NCBI RefSeq assembly: GCF_000621705.1
Contig: NZ_KK211332.1
Coordinates: 598,323 to 662,322, forward strand
Direction: 5' to 3'
Length of the DNA: 64,000 bases
Origin: Prolixibacter bellariivorans ATCC BAA-1284
GTDB lineage: Bacteria > Bacteroidota > Bacteroidia > Bacteroidales > Prolixibacteraceae
Positions 27,873 through 36,814 of the stretch are shown here, piece by piece. A program made the translations under genes and the position numbers. How positions within the stretch are numbered: position 1 is the first letter of the stretch; each line of letters opens with the position of its first letter. The notes under the pieces are model-generated. The model searched no databases. It had not been told where the DNA came from and worked only from the letters and a program-made list of their open reading frames with translations.

Positions 27873-28574
27873 ATGAGCATTCAAAAATTATTTATCTCCA
27901 AGGGGAAGAGGTATGCGGCATTAATTCTTTTACTGACTATTTCGTTAACTGGTTGTAAAACCATGAGTAACGCAGGAAAAGGTGCCATTATCGGGACCGG
28001 TGCAGGGGCTGCTTTAGGTGCCGGAATTGGAAAACTGGCAGGTAACACTGCTATCGGAGCCATTATCGGTGCCGGCGTGGGTGGAGCAACCGGTGCAGCC
28101 ATCGGTAACTACATGGACAAGCAGGCCGCTGAAATGCAGAAGGACCTGGAAGGTGCCAAAGTAGAACGGGTTGGCGAAGGAATCAAAATCACCTTCGATT
28201 CCGGTATTCTTTTCGCGCTCAACTCCAGTGCCCTGAGCCAGCAGTCAAAAGATCAGCTGGACAAGCTTTCTCAGATTCTGAATAAGTATAACGATACAAA
28301 TATTTTGGTGGAAGGACATACCGATAACACCGGAACGGCTGAGTACAACATGAAACTGTCGGAGCGTCGGGCCCAGAGCGTTTCTACCTACCTGGAAGGT
28401 CACAATGTTGCTTACTCCCGGATCACGACTAAAGGCTATGGAGAAGAACAGCCTATCGTCGCCAACGACACGCCGGAACACCGGGCACTGAACCGCCGCG
28501 TGGAAATTGCCATCTTCGCCAACGAAAAACTGAAGAAGGCAGCCGAAAAAGGAACCATCCCAATGAGCAATTAG
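27873..28574 (+). CDS. OmpA-family lipoprotein with glycine zipper
   Basis: A 233-residue lipoprotein. The signal ends at LTISLTGC (lipidated Cys about residue 28). A glycine-zipper region follows (about residues 38-82, repeated GAxxGAGxG), which may insert in or associate with the membrane. The C-terminal OmpA peptidoglycan-binding domain covers residues about 105-222 with ILVEGHTDNTGTAEYNMKLS, ERRAQSV and ALNRRVEIAI. It resembles Pal- or YiaD-type proteins that tether the outer membrane to peptidoglycan. It is monocistronic between terminators. Confidence 0.92.
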   Translation: MSIQKLFISKGKRYAALILLLTISLTGCKTMSNAGKGAIIGTGAGAALGAGIGKLAGNTAIGAIIGAGVGGATGAAIGNYMDKQAAEMQKDLEGAKVERVGEGIKITFDSGILFALNSSALSQQSKDQLDKLSQILNKYNDTNILVEGHTDNTGTAEYNMKLSERRAQSVSTYLEGHNVAYSRITTKGYGEEQPIVANDTPEHRALNRRVEIAIFANEKLKKAAEKGTIPMSN

Positions 28575-28587
28575 AGATAAAAAATAA

Positions 28588-28614
28588 AAAAGCGGTCTAT
28601 TCCGGACCGCTTTT
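28588..28614. terminator. Bidirectional terminator
   Basis: AAAAGCGGTC (28588-28597) with GACCGCTTTT (28605-28614) lies between convergent genes; TTTTCTTTTT follows on the plus strand, and A-rich sequence serves the minus strand. Confidence 0.85.
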
Positions 28615-28635
28615 CTTTTTAAGAAATCTTGTCAA

Positions 28636-29994
28636 CTATTTGATCCAAACAGTCTTAATATTTACAAATTCTTTAATTCCATAACCGGAAAGCTCTCTTC
28701 CGTACCCGGAATTCTTGATTCCACCAAACGGCAACCGGGGATCGGATTTCACCAGACCATTGATAAATATTGCCCCGGCCTCAATCTTTCGGGCCAGTTC
28801 CTCCCCTTTCTCCAAATCCGAAGTCCAGAGCGATGCGCCCAGTCCATACAAACTATCGTTCGCTACTTCAATGGCTTCCTGTTCATCCTTTACGGGAAGA
28901 ACAACCGCAACCGGACCAAAAGTCTCTTCCATGTAAACAGGCATTCCCTTTTTTACATTGGTTAAAATAGTGGGAGAATAGTAATTACCAATGCCCGGTA
29001 TACGGCTTCCGCCGGAAATAATCTCAGCTCCCTGTTCCACCGATTTATTCACCTGTTGCTCGATGTCATCCACCAAATCGCGACGGGCAAGCGGAGCCAG
29101 CGAAGTTTCTTCACTTCCGGGATCACCGGGCTGATAAGCTTCCATTAATGTTTTAACCTTTTCGAGGAAAGGTGCAGCAACGTTCTCTTCCACGATAAAC
29201 CGCTTGGCCGCTATACAGGTCTGTCCCGAAGTAATCATCCGGGAGGCCACAGCGACTTTGGCCGCTTCTTCCAAATCGGCATCAGCGAGAACGATGAACG
29301 GATCGGAACCGCCCAATTCCAACACCGATTTCTTTAGATATTTGCCCGCCAGTGAAGCGACCTGGCTTCCAGCATATTCACTTCCTGTTAGGGTAACCGC
29401 CCGCACCGCCGGATGGGCAATAACAGCCTCCACTTTGGATGAAGAAATAATCAGCGAACGAAAGATATTTTCGGGGAAACCAGCATCGCTGAAAACCTGC
29501 TCGATGGCCAGAGCACAGCCTTGCACGTTGGATGCATGTTTTAGCAAACCGGCGTTGCCCGCCATAAGTGCCGGCGCCGCAAATCGGAAGACCTGCCAAA
29601 ACGGGAAGTTCCACGGCATAACCGCCAGAACCGGCCCCAGCGGATTAAACACCGCCATGCTTTTCGATGCATCCGATTCCATCAGCTCATCAGCCAGCAT
29701 CGATTCAGCGTGTTCCGCATAATATTCGCAAACCCAGGCGCACTTTTCCACTTCGGAGCGCGACTCGGCAATGCGCTTGCCCATTTCCGCGGTAATCAGC
29801 CGGGCGTATTCCTCTTTCCGGGTACGCAATAATGCAGCAGCATTCTGCATCCATTGAGATCGCTGTGTAAACCTCGTTTCACGGTACTCTTTCCAGACTT
29901 CCAGGTTGAGTTCAATTACGTCCTTTACCTGGACTTCACTCATTTCTGAATATTCCTGTATTACTTCTCCTGTTGCCGGATTAACTGACTTCAT
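28636..29994 (-). CDS. NAD(P)-dependent aldehyde dehydrogenase (succinate-semialdehyde dehydrogenase-like)
   Basis: A 452-residue aldehyde dehydrogenase. Features in order: VNPATGEVIQEYSEMSE at the start; PWNFPFWQVFRF and the Rossmann-type TGSEYAGSQVASLAGK; catalytic-base Glu in LELGGSDPFIVL; nucleophile Cys in SGQTCIAAKRF; and EETFGPVAVVLPVKDEQEA and PFGGIKNSGYGRELS at the C terminus. The short N terminus and the sequence resemble the GabD / YneI-type succinate-semialdehyde dehydrogenase group. No GABA genes lie nearby, so the physiological aldehyde is uncertain. The gene is monocistronic. Confidence 0.92.
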   Translation of the reverse strand: MKSVNPATGEVIQEYSEMSEVQVKDVIELNLEVWKEYRETRFTQRSQWMQNAAALLRTRKEEYARLITAEMGKRIAESRSEVEKCAWVCEYYAEHAESMLADELMESDASKSMAVFNPLGPVLAVMPWNFPFWQVFRFAAPALMAGNAGLLKHASNVQGCALAIEQVFSDAGFPENIFRSLIISSSKVEAVIAHPAVRAVTLTGSEYAGSQVASLAGKYLKKSVLELGGSDPFIVLADADLEEAAKVAVASRMITSGQTCIAAKRFIVEENVAAPFLEKVKTLMEAYQPGDPGSEETSLAPLARRDLVDDIEQQVNKSVEQGAEIISGGSRIPGIGNYYSPTILTNVKKGMPVYMEETFGPVAVVLPVKDEQEAIEVANDSLYGLGASLWTSDLEKGEELARKIEAGAIFINGLVKSDPRLPFGGIKNSGYGRELSGYGIKEFVNIKTVWIK

Positions 29995-30120
29995 AACGCA
30001 AAATATTTTTCCATTAAATGTACAAAATCATTGGTGCAACGCACAAACACCGACGCTTCAATCGGTAGAGTTTCTTAAATGCCTGCGGAACATTATCTTT
30101 GCGGAAATTTCCACATCTGC

Positions 30121-30606
30121 ATGTATACGAAAGAGGAGAAGAAAGAATTAGTTAAGCGCTTTTGGATAGAATTTGACGAGTATTGCAGTCAACTTCCTGA
30201 ACTGGCCGGTGCCAAAAAGAAATGGCTGTTGCACCGAACCAAAATCAGCCATCTAGCCATGAAATTTGAGGCCGGGCGCAAGTTTGCCGATGTCATTCTG
30301 GAAATCAACCATAAAAATGAAGCGCGCCGATTGGAGGTCTATGAACTGGTGGAAAAATACAAGCTGTTGCTGGAAGATGGTTTCCCGGAAGGATTGATTT
30401 GGGATTTTGCCTTTGTTCGCGATAACGGACAGGATGTATGCCGTATATACACCCGGAAATACGATGTAGACATGCACCGGCAAAAGCAATGGAACGAGAT
30501 ATTTGCCTTTTTCGCAAAGAACATGTTGCAATTACAGAGCAATTTCGTCGATATCAGGGATATTCTGAAAGAAGAAATCTTGACATTAAACCGTTTGGAG
30601 CGATAG
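30121..30606 (+). CDS. DUF4268 domain protein
   Basis: A 161-residue cytoplasmic protein that appears to be a DUF4268 domain over nearly its full length (RFWIEFDEYCSQLPELAGAKKKW, then a strand-rich segment FADVILEINHKNEARRLEVY). DUF4268 occurs alone or at the C terminus of nuclease-like proteins; alone its function is unknown. The ATG at 30121 starts the conserved MYTKEEKKELVKRFW; the frame continues upstream to 30079 without good reason to use it. No operon partner lies nearby. Confidence 0.75.
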   Translation: MYTKEEKKELVKRFWIEFDEYCSQLPELAGAKKKWLLHRTKISHLAMKFEAGRKFADVILEINHKNEARRLEVYELVEKYKLLLEDGFPEGLIWDFAFVRDNGQDVCRIYTRKYDVDMHRQKQWNEIFAFFAKNMLQLQSNFVDIRDILKEEILTLNRLER

Positions 30607-30641
30607 TTTTAAGGGATTACAAAAGCAAAACCCGGCATCAT

Positions 30642-31028
30642 TTAATAAATCTGCTGAAGTGTATCTCGGGGTTCTTCATGTTGCCGGTAGAAATTTCCAC
30701 GATAATCCGGCGAATACCAACCATCATTATTTTTAGGCTGATAAATCTTCAAGTGATAGAAACTTTTCGTTTCGTTAGGAATCATAATCGGCATAGGTGC
30801 TCTTTCATCACCTGGCTCCCAAATCATCGGGTTGCGCGAAACTGACGAACGATCGGGCATATCCACCTTCAATGTATCGGCCATCAGTTCATGTGCCCAG
30901 TCTGGGAAATTCTCAATTTCGCCAGGAATTGGTGTTCCTACAATGCCCGACATGCTTCTCTCCGTCCGGCAGGAAGTACCCAGCCAGATGGTTAGTAAAA
31001 CGATGGTGATGATTTTCAGCCTTTGCAT
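30642..31028 (-). CDS. Small hypothetical lipoprotein
   Basis: I do not recognise this 128-residue protein. A hydrophobic signal ending in WLGTSC suggests lipidation at about Cys20, so it is probably attached to a membrane. The mature part is polar and rich in Pro, Asp and aromatic residues (FPDWAHELMADTLKVD, MIWEPGDERAPMPIMIP, GWYSPDYRGNFYRQHEEP) and has no obvious repeats or catalytic motif. It faces the DUF4268 gene tail-to-tail and is divergent from the fucosidase gene. Confidence 0.7.
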   Translation of the reverse strand: MQRLKIITIVLLTIWLGTSCRTERSMSGIVGTPIPGEIENFPDWAHELMADTLKVDMPDRSSVSRNPMIWEPGDERAPMPIMIPNETKSFYHLKIYQPKNNDGWYSPDYRGNFYRQHEEPRDTLQQIY

Positions 31029-31047
31029 GACTTAGCCATTTAAAACG

Positions 31048-31130
31048 AACGCTATTTGATGAGAATCACACACCAGAGGGGAAACGCCCCGGGGAGAATA
31101 AAGCGTTGGCAACTTGTCTTAAAACGACAA
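31048..31130. other. Structured GC-rich segment in an AT-rich intergenic gap
   Basis: Between two divergent genes, AACGCT (31048-31053) and AGCGTT (31102-31107) bracket a segment that contains the hairpin GGGG-AAACG-CCCC (31078-31090) followed by GGGG. A second hairpin (TTGTC/GACAA, 31114-31130) lies next to it. The function is unknown; it may be a 5'UTR structure of either gene or a small RNA. Confidence 0.35.
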
Positions 31131-31302
31131 ACTACCGCAGTACACTAAATATCAACCTTAAAGTTAATAATAATCTCAGTATTCTTCATTTCATTCCATC
31201 AGGAATAAAATTCATATCCTACACAAACTTTATAAAAGTTTTTAAGAAGATTCCGGAATACCGTAAATTGCTTTCAGTAATTGAGGAGACTAAATCACTA
31301 TA

Positions 31303-32640
31303 ATGAATCGTATTCTTTTGTCATTTTCACTTCTGTTTCTCTTCGTCAGTCTCAACGCAAAAGGCCAAACGGCGGAATCTTCGCAAGAAAAAGCAGAACG
31401 AATAGCCTGGTTCAAAGATGCCAAGCTGGGTATTTTTATCCACTGGGGCATTTATGCGGTAAATGGAATCGATGAAAGCTGGTCGTTTTACAACGGATAC
31501 ATTTCGTATCCGGATTACATGAAACAACTTAATGGTTTTACGGCCGCCAATTATCATCCGCAACAATGGGCTAAGTTGATTAAGGAGAGTGGAGCCAAAT
31601 ATGCCGTACTAACCACAAAACACCACGACGGTGTTGCCTTGTGGGATACGAAGTGCAGTGATTTGAACGTAGTAAAGAAAACACCGGCCGGTCGCGATTT
31701 GGTTGCTCCTTTTGTTAAGGCTGCCCGAAAAGAAGGTTTAAAGGTCGGACTATATTACTCGCTACTCGACTGGAGCAACCCGGATTACCCCAACTGGACA
31801 CGGGAAAAGAAACGGTATACTAACGATTCTGTACGCTGGAACCGCTTTGTTAAGTTCAATTTTTGCCAACTGGAAGAACTTTCTAAGAAATTCCATCCCG
31901 ATTTGTTTTGGTTTGACGGCGACTGGGAACAATCCGCTGAAAAGTGGCATGCTAAGGAACTGGCCGCTGACTTAAGGAAATACAACAAGAACGTCATCCT
32001 GAACTCCCGCATTCAGGGCTACGGCGATTATGAAACCCCCGAGCAAGGTCTTCCGGTTACGAAACCTGACAGTAAATACTGGGAACTGTGCATGACCATG
32101 AATGATTCGTGGGGATACCAGCCCAACGATACCAACTACAAGTCGGCAAATCAAATCATCCGGATGCTGGTGGAATGCATCAGCATGGGCGGCAATTTGC
32201 TACTGGACATTGGTCCGAAAGCAGACGGAACCATTCCGCAACAACAAGTTGATATTTTAAAAGAACTGGGGCGCTGGACATCTAAACACAAGGAAGCAAT
32301 TTATGGAACCCGGGCAGGCATTCCACCCGAACATTTTTACGGCCCGACCGCACTCAACAAATCTCGTGATATTCTTTACCTGTACTTACCGTATAAACCG
32401 GTAGGTCCGCTTATGATTAAGGGATTGAAAAACAAGATAAACCGAATCTGGGTTGTTGGCAACGGTACCAAGCTCAACTGGAAAGTGATTGGAAAACAAT
32501 ATTGGAGTAACGTACCGGGCATTGTCTATATCGATGTTCCCGAGCGGGTACTTGACTCACAGGTTACTGTGATTGCAGTTCTGCTTGATGGGAAGATTGA
32601 TTTGTACCGGGAGAAAGGACAGGTAATCGAAAGTAATTAG
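31303..32640 (+). CDS. Alpha-L-fucosidase, GH29
   Basis: A 445-residue exported retaining glycosidase that removes alpha-L-fucose from glycans. Signal peptide about 1-22 (ending NAKGQ); catalytic TIM barrel from about residue 30 (WFKDAKLGIFIHWGIYAVNG; TTKHHDGVALWDTK; GLKVGLYYSLLDWSNPDYP). The expected nucleophile is Asp205 in LFWFDGDW. The family-typical SWGYQPND and GGNLLLDIGPKADGTIP follow. A small beta-sandwich probably fills the last 90 residues. It is not in a polysaccharide-utilisation locus: no SusC/SusD or other glycosidase lies nearby. Confidence 0.94.
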   Translation: MNRILLSFSLLFLFVSLNAKGQTAESSQEKAERIAWFKDAKLGIFIHWGIYAVNGIDESWSFYNGYISYPDYMKQLNGFTAANYHPQQWAKLIKESGAKYAVLTTKHHDGVALWDTKCSDLNVVKKTPAGRDLVAPFVKAARKEGLKVGLYYSLLDWSNPDYPNWTREKKRYTNDSVRWNRFVKFNFCQLEELSKKFHPDLFWFDGDWEQSAEKWHAKELAADLRKYNKNVILNSRIQGYGDYETPEQGLPVTKPDSKYWELCMTMNDSWGYQPNDTNYKSANQIIRMLVECISMGGNLLLDIGPKADGTIPQQQVDILKELGRWTSKHKEAIYGTRAGIPPEHFYGPTALNKSRDILYLYLPYKPVGPLMIKGLKNKINRIWVVGNGTKLNWKVIGKQYWSNVPGIVYIDVPERVLDSQVTVIAVLLDGKIDLYREKGQVIESN

Positions 32641-32672
32641 TTGTAAACCAAACATGTAATACCTGTAATAGA

Positions 32673-32700
32673 AAAAGGCCGTCGATTGTGACGGCCTTTT
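32673..32700. terminator. Bidirectional terminator
   Basis: AAAAGGCCGTC (32673-32683) pairs with GACGGCCTTTT (32690-32700) between the convergent fucosidase and Hsp20 genes. Confidence 0.85.
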
Positions 32701-32707
32701 CAATGCT

Positions 32708-33160
32708 TTATGAAATTCTAATTTGTTTGGCAGGTTTCGGCTTCACTTCTTCCCGTTTTGGAAGCGTCACGCACAATATTCCATCGTTGTACTTCGCGGA
32801 AATTTTTTCGCTGTTTACCACATTTCCTGGTAAATGGAACGTACGCTGGAAAGCCTGATACCTGAATTCGCGCTGCGTATATTTACCGTCCTCTTCTGTT
32901 TTGTTTGCTTCTTTCTTTTCAGAAGAAATGGTCAACCGATCATTATCCAGGTTGATTTTGAAATCGTCTTTGGACAATCCCGGAGCAGCGACTTCAATTA
33001 GATAGTCATCATCCGATTCTTTGATATTGACGGCAGGTAATGTGCTGTCGATTTCAGCAAAATTAGAATTTGTCCAATCCATCCAATCCCTTGATAAAAA
33101 ATTATCGAAGAAAGAAGGGACTGACGGGAACATTCGGTTATTAGCTTTTACAATTGCCAT
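32708..33160 (-). CDS. Hsp20/alpha-crystallin small heat-shock protein
   Basis: A 150-residue ATP-independent holdase chaperone. The alpha-crystallin domain spans about residues 40-140 (PAVNIKESDDDYLIEVAAPGLSKDDFKI through YNDGILCVTLPKRE). The N-terminal arm contains FFDNFLSRDWMDW. The C-terminal IxI/V-like tail (KQIRIS) used for oligomer assembly is present. No CIRCE or other known heat-shock operator was recognised upstream. Confidence 0.95.
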   Translation of the reverse strand: MAIVKANNRMFPSVPSFFDNFLSRDWMDWTNSNFAEIDSTLPAVNIKESDDDYLIEVAAPGLSKDDFKINLDNDRLTISSEKKEANKTEEDGKYTQREFRYQAFQRTFHLPGNVVNSEKISAKYNDGILCVTLPKREEVKPKPAKQIRIS

Positions 33161-33478
33161 GATAAACCCTCCTGACTCTTTAGTTTAACATTCGATTTCT
33201 TACATCTAATTTCAATAATCAAATTCACAACGTAAAAAAACAAGTTGTGTGCCATACCTAAGGGATTTTCTGTTTGCCAAAGACAGATTTCCGGAAACGG
33301 ATTGATTTACAATCTATTTATTGACAAAGCATTCTCAGCGAGCAAAAAAGGATCTGTCACAAATACAGATAAACAACTACGGTTCAAGACATTATGTCGC
33401 TATAAAATGCAATTTTGACAGATAAAAAGAAAGGCCGCCCCATTCACGAGACAGCCTTCACCTGAATAATATTATGAA
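33161..33478. other. Intergenic region upstream of hsp20
   Basis: About 318 bases, AT-rich, between the hsp20 start and the end of the histidine-kinase gene. Apart from the kinase terminator at 33424-33458 I see no gene or clear regulatory motif. Confidence 0.5.
33424..33458 (-). terminator. Terminator of the pst-pho operon
   Basis: On the minus-strand RNA, AAGGCTGTCTC (33458-33448) pairs with GGGGCGGCCTT (33441-33431), an 11-bp stem with three G-U pairs, then UCUUUUU. It lies 21 bases after the kinase stop. Confidence 0.7.
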
Positions 33479-35260
33479 TTATTTCGTCTCAATAAAACGA
33501 GGTAACGAGAACAGGAACTCGAGTCCTCCTTCTTTCCGGTTACGTACGGTAATCTCGCCTTTTTGATAAACCACAGCATGTTTCACGATGGCGAGACCGA
33601 GGCCTGTTCCACCCAATTTGCGAGAACGTCCTGAATCAATCCGGTAGAAGCGTTCGAAGATTCTCGAAAGGTGCTCTTCTGCGATACCAATACCATTATC
33701 GGAGAAAGCAAAATAGTGGAATTTGTCATCTTCCAGATAATGCTTTATGGAGATGGTAATATTTTCACCGGCGTAGTTCAATGCATTTTCCATTAAGTTC
33801 TGGAAGATGGAAAATACCAACGAGTAATTTCCTTTTAAAACCAGCTCCGGATCGACATCAATCTCCACCTCCACACTTTTCCGGTTAATCATCGTCTGGA
33901 AACTGTCGACAACTTCCGAAATCAGTTTTCCAACCGATACTTTCTCGATAGTATAATACTCTCCTGCTTCTTCAATCTTATTCAACAGAGCAATGTCTCC
34001 CACCAACTTGGTTAGCCGGTTTACCTGACTATTCGCTTTTTCGATGAAATGGCGCTGTTTTTCCGGATCCAGATCCACTGACTCGAGAATTGTTTCGAGA
34101 TACCCTTTTGCTGAAGCAATCGGTGTTTTTAACTCGTGTGCAATGTTCGAGGTCATTTGTTGCTTCATCAAACGCTGCTTCACCAGTTTGGAATTGTCTG
34201 TAATGATAATCTCAAATGCTTTATCCTGGAAAACAATGCATTGTACGTGAAAATATCGTCCACCAACCTGAATATTCATTTCCGTTCTCGGTAAATCGTG
34301 CAGAAAAAACTCGGTTCCTGATTTGAGTGTTTCATCCAGGAACTGATTTACCGCTTCAAACGCTTTTATTTGAAATACCTGTTCTGCTGAGATGGTCGAT
34401 TCCTCGGAAATAATATTGATGAACTGAATAAAGTGGTTGTTTGACAGCATTGTCTTCTTCTCTGCTGAGAAGAACGCTACACCCTCATTCAAAACAAAAA
34501 GGTGGCTAAACAACTTCTCCTTCTCCTGTGTCAACTCATCCTTGGTTCTCCGTAGCTGCTTATAAAGCTTGATGATTTCGTGACTAATCACTCCGAGTTC
34601 ATCATCAGGAAACTGAATATTCCTATCGTAAGTTCCTCCACGACGAATGGTCACCGCAAAATCCTTCAGTTTGTTAATACTGTCACCCATACGGCGCGAA
34701 ACGATGCGCAGGACCAACCAAATAACAAAAAACAGGAAAAGGATGAAGATGATGAATGTTTTTTCAGCTTTCAGAAAATGCTGAATTTGCATATTGTACA
34801 CAGCAGCCGCCCGAACAAAATAATCCTGATAGAAACGGGCATAGTAATAATAGTCTTTCCCGGTAGTTGCCGATTCTCTTAGCTTAGCTCCAAAATCAGA
34901 GTAAATGGACTTTTGTACCTCAGGACGATGCAAATGGTTCTCCAAGTGTGTATAATCCTTCACCGAACTATCGTACAACACTTTGCCATCGTGATTAATG
35001 ACGGTAATACGAACATCGCTGGTCGGAATCAGTGCTTTTAGTGAATCGAGTTTGGCAAAGTTGCCGCTGGAATAAATTCCCTCGTGACGAATGTATTGGT
35101 CCGTCAGATTGGTATAACTCTCGAGTGCAGCATCGAGTTGCCCGATTCGGTATTCTTTTTCGCGCTGATACTGATAGATCAGTATCGACGCAGTAAACAC
35201 GGCAAAAAGAGAGAAGTAATAGACGAATAATTTCCGCTGAAAACTGTCTTTTGTAAACAT
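33479..35260 (-). CDS. phoR: PhoR-like sensor histidine kinase
   Basis: A 593-residue inner-membrane sensor. TM1 lies at about residues 10-28 (LFVYYFSLFAVFTASILIY), followed by an extracytoplasmic domain of about 130 residues and TM2 at about 167-187. A HAMP-like linker (RMGDSINKLKDFAVTIRRGG) and a PAS-like segment (about 255-365) follow. The HisKA domain has its phospho-acceptor His in NIAHELKTPIASAKG; the HATPase has NALNYA, DNGIGIAEEHLSRIFERFYR and GGTGLGLAIVKH. It lies 24 bases downstream of its response regulator and last in the phosphate operon, so its partner and role are clear from context. Confidence 0.88.
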   Translation of the reverse strand: MFTKDSFQRKLFVYYFSLFAVFTASILIYQYQREKEYRIGQLDAALESYTNLTDQYIRHEGIYSSGNFAKLDSLKALIPTSDVRITVINHDGKVLYDSSVKDYTHLENHLHRPEVQKSIYSDFGAKLRESATTGKDYYYYARFYQDYFVRAAAVYNMQIQHFLKAEKTFIIFILFLFFVIWLVLRIVSRRMGDSINKLKDFAVTIRRGGTYDRNIQFPDDELGVISHEIIKLYKQLRRTKDELTQEKEKLFSHLFVLNEGVAFFSAEKKTMLSNNHFIQFINIISEESTISAEQVFQIKAFEAVNQFLDETLKSGTEFFLHDLPRTEMNIQVGGRYFHVQCIVFQDKAFEIIITDNSKLVKQRLMKQQMTSNIAHELKTPIASAKGYLETILESVDLDPEKQRHFIEKANSQVNRLTKLVGDIALLNKIEEAGEYYTIEKVSVGKLISEVVDSFQTMINRKSVEVEIDVDPELVLKGNYSLVFSIFQNLMENALNYAGENITISIKHYLEDDKFHYFAFSDNGIGIAEEHLSRIFERFYRIDSGRSRKLGGTGLGLAIVKHAVVYQKGEITVRNRKEGGLEFLFSLPRFIETK

Positions 35261-35284
35261 CGTTGTATTTAAATTTTGTCAGTA

Positions 35285-35971
35285 TTAAACCTCAAAATAA
35301 TAGCCAAAACCCGACTTATTCCGGATGCACTTTCCATACTCTCCCAATTTCTTACGCAACCGTGTAATATTTACATCAACGGTCCGGTCGGTCACCACCA
35401 CATCATCACTCCAAACACGGCTAAGAATATCTTCTCGGGGAAAGATTCTTCCTTCATTTTCCATTAACAACCGCATCACTTCGAACTCTTTTCGAGTCAA
35501 ATCAATTTTCTTATCTTCAATCAGCAGGCGTTTTACTTCGGTGTCGAGTTTAAACTTACCGGAAGTAATAACGGGCTCAACATGCTGTATTTCGCCGCTG
35601 GAGCGACGCAATACCGCTTTTACCCGTACCACCACCTCTTTTATCGAAAATGGTTTTGGAATATAATCGTCGGCTCCTATATTGAAGCCTGTTACAACAT
35701 CATTCTCAGTATCCTTTGCTGTGAGAAAAATGATTGGAACCGTCAGGCCCATGTCCTTCCGTATCTTTTCTGCCAGGCGAAAACCTGACATTTTTCCCAT
35801 CATCACATCCAGCAAAATCAGGTTATACTTTTTGAGCTTTTTGGTCACGGCATCTTCAGCCGAATAGGCTACATCAGTCTCGTAACCTTCACTTTCTAAA
35901 TTAAATTGAAGGATTTCGCAAATGTCCTCTTCATCGTCAACAATTAAAATGCGAGGTTTATCTTTTGCCAT
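35285..35971 (-). CDS. phoB: PhoB-like OmpR-family response regulator
   Basis: A 228-residue two-component regulator. Receiver domain at residues about 6-120: acidic pair VDDEED; phospho-acceptor Asp in LILLDVMMGKMSG; Thr in FLTAKD; Lys in IPKPF. The C-terminal winged helix (about 135-228; IDLTRKEFEVMRLLMENEGRIFPREDIL; SDVVVTDRTVDVNITRLRKKLG) is of OmpR/PhoB type. It probably binds the 11-bp repeat array upstream of its own operon (41651-41688). The gene lies between phoU and phoR. Confidence 0.9.
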   Translation of the reverse strand: MAKDKPRILIVDDEEDICEILQFNLESEGYETDVAYSAEDAVTKKLKKYNLILLDVMMGKMSGFRLAEKIRKDMGLTVPIIFLTAKDTENDVVTGFNIGADDYIPKPFSIKEVVVRVKAVLRRSSGEIQHVEPVITSGKFKLDTEVKRLLIEDKKIDLTRKEFEVMRLLMENEGRIFPREDILSRVWSDDVVVTDRTVDVNITRLRKKLGEYGKCIRNKSGFGYYFEV

Positions 35972-36030
35972 TTTTCATAAGTTTTAAGCCGACCATGCTC
36001 CTTCACCACTGTCATGCCCTGCTCCCGCCA

Positions 36031-36729
36031 TTAATCATCACCGTCCAAATCAATGTGTTGGTGGCGGATATCAGTCCCCTCGAGTGAGTAAATCGATGCT
36101 TCGGCTACGTTAGTTGCGTGATCAGCAATTCGTTCTATATTCGAAATAATACTGTTGATATTAATGAAGCTGAGCAACATATCCTGTGTCTCCTTGGGTA
36201 GGCTGCTCTTTTTCACGGTTTTCTTAATAAGTTTGTGGTTAAGTTCATCAATCACCGAATCGTTTTTAATGGTCCAAATGGCATATTCCTTATCGTTATT
36301 AATAAACGAAAGAATCGACTTCCGAACCATATTAACGCTCGAAATCAACATGTTGGATATAACATCTGACAAACGCTCAAATACCGCTTCATCTTTAATT
36401 CGGGGTATCGAACCAGCAATATTGGTCACTAAATCGCCAATTCGTTCCAAATCACTAACCATCTGATAAATTGCCATCATCTGACGTAAGTCGGAAGCAA
36501 CGGGCTTTTGCAGTACAATGGTGTTAATGATTTTTTCGCCGATTTTCACATCCAGCTTATTGATTTTTTTCTCGTTACTTTTAATCTCTTTCGAAACCTC
36601 GTCCGGAACCTCGGTCTCACCCTGGCTCATTATTCCCTCAATCAGATCGAGTTGATGAAGGATAAGGTTGGCCATATCCTCAAAACGGGAAAGAATATCA
36701 AGTATCGCGTTTTCCTTTTTTACATTCAT
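36031..36729 (-). CDS. phoU: Phosphate transport system regulator PhoU
   Basis: A 232-residue all-helical cytoplasmic protein made of two PhoU three-helix bundles (about residues 20-110 and 125-215). Metal-binding E/DxxxD motifs are visible in MVSDLERIGDLVTNIAG and SNIERIADHATNVAEA. PhoU links the Pst transporter state to PhoR and restrains phosphate uptake. It lies 85 bases after pstB and 59 before the response regulator. Confidence 0.95.
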   Translation of the reverse strand: MNVKKENAILDILSRFEDMANLILHQLDLIEGIMSQGETEVPDEVSKEIKSNEKKINKLDVKIGEKIINTIVLQKPVASDLRQMMAIYQMVSDLERIGDLVTNIAGSIPRIKDEAVFERLSDVISNMLISSVNMVRKSILSFINNDKEYAIWTIKNDSVIDELNHKLIKKTVKKSSLPKETQDMLLSFININSIISNIERIADHATNVAEASIYSLEGTDIRHQHIDLDGDD

Positions 36730-36814
36730 TTGTTTTTCGATTTAAGGAAAGTTTGAATTTTCGTTTGGTTAAGTTGGTTACTTTTTCCAAATATACTGCG
36801 TCACCAGTTTCTCA

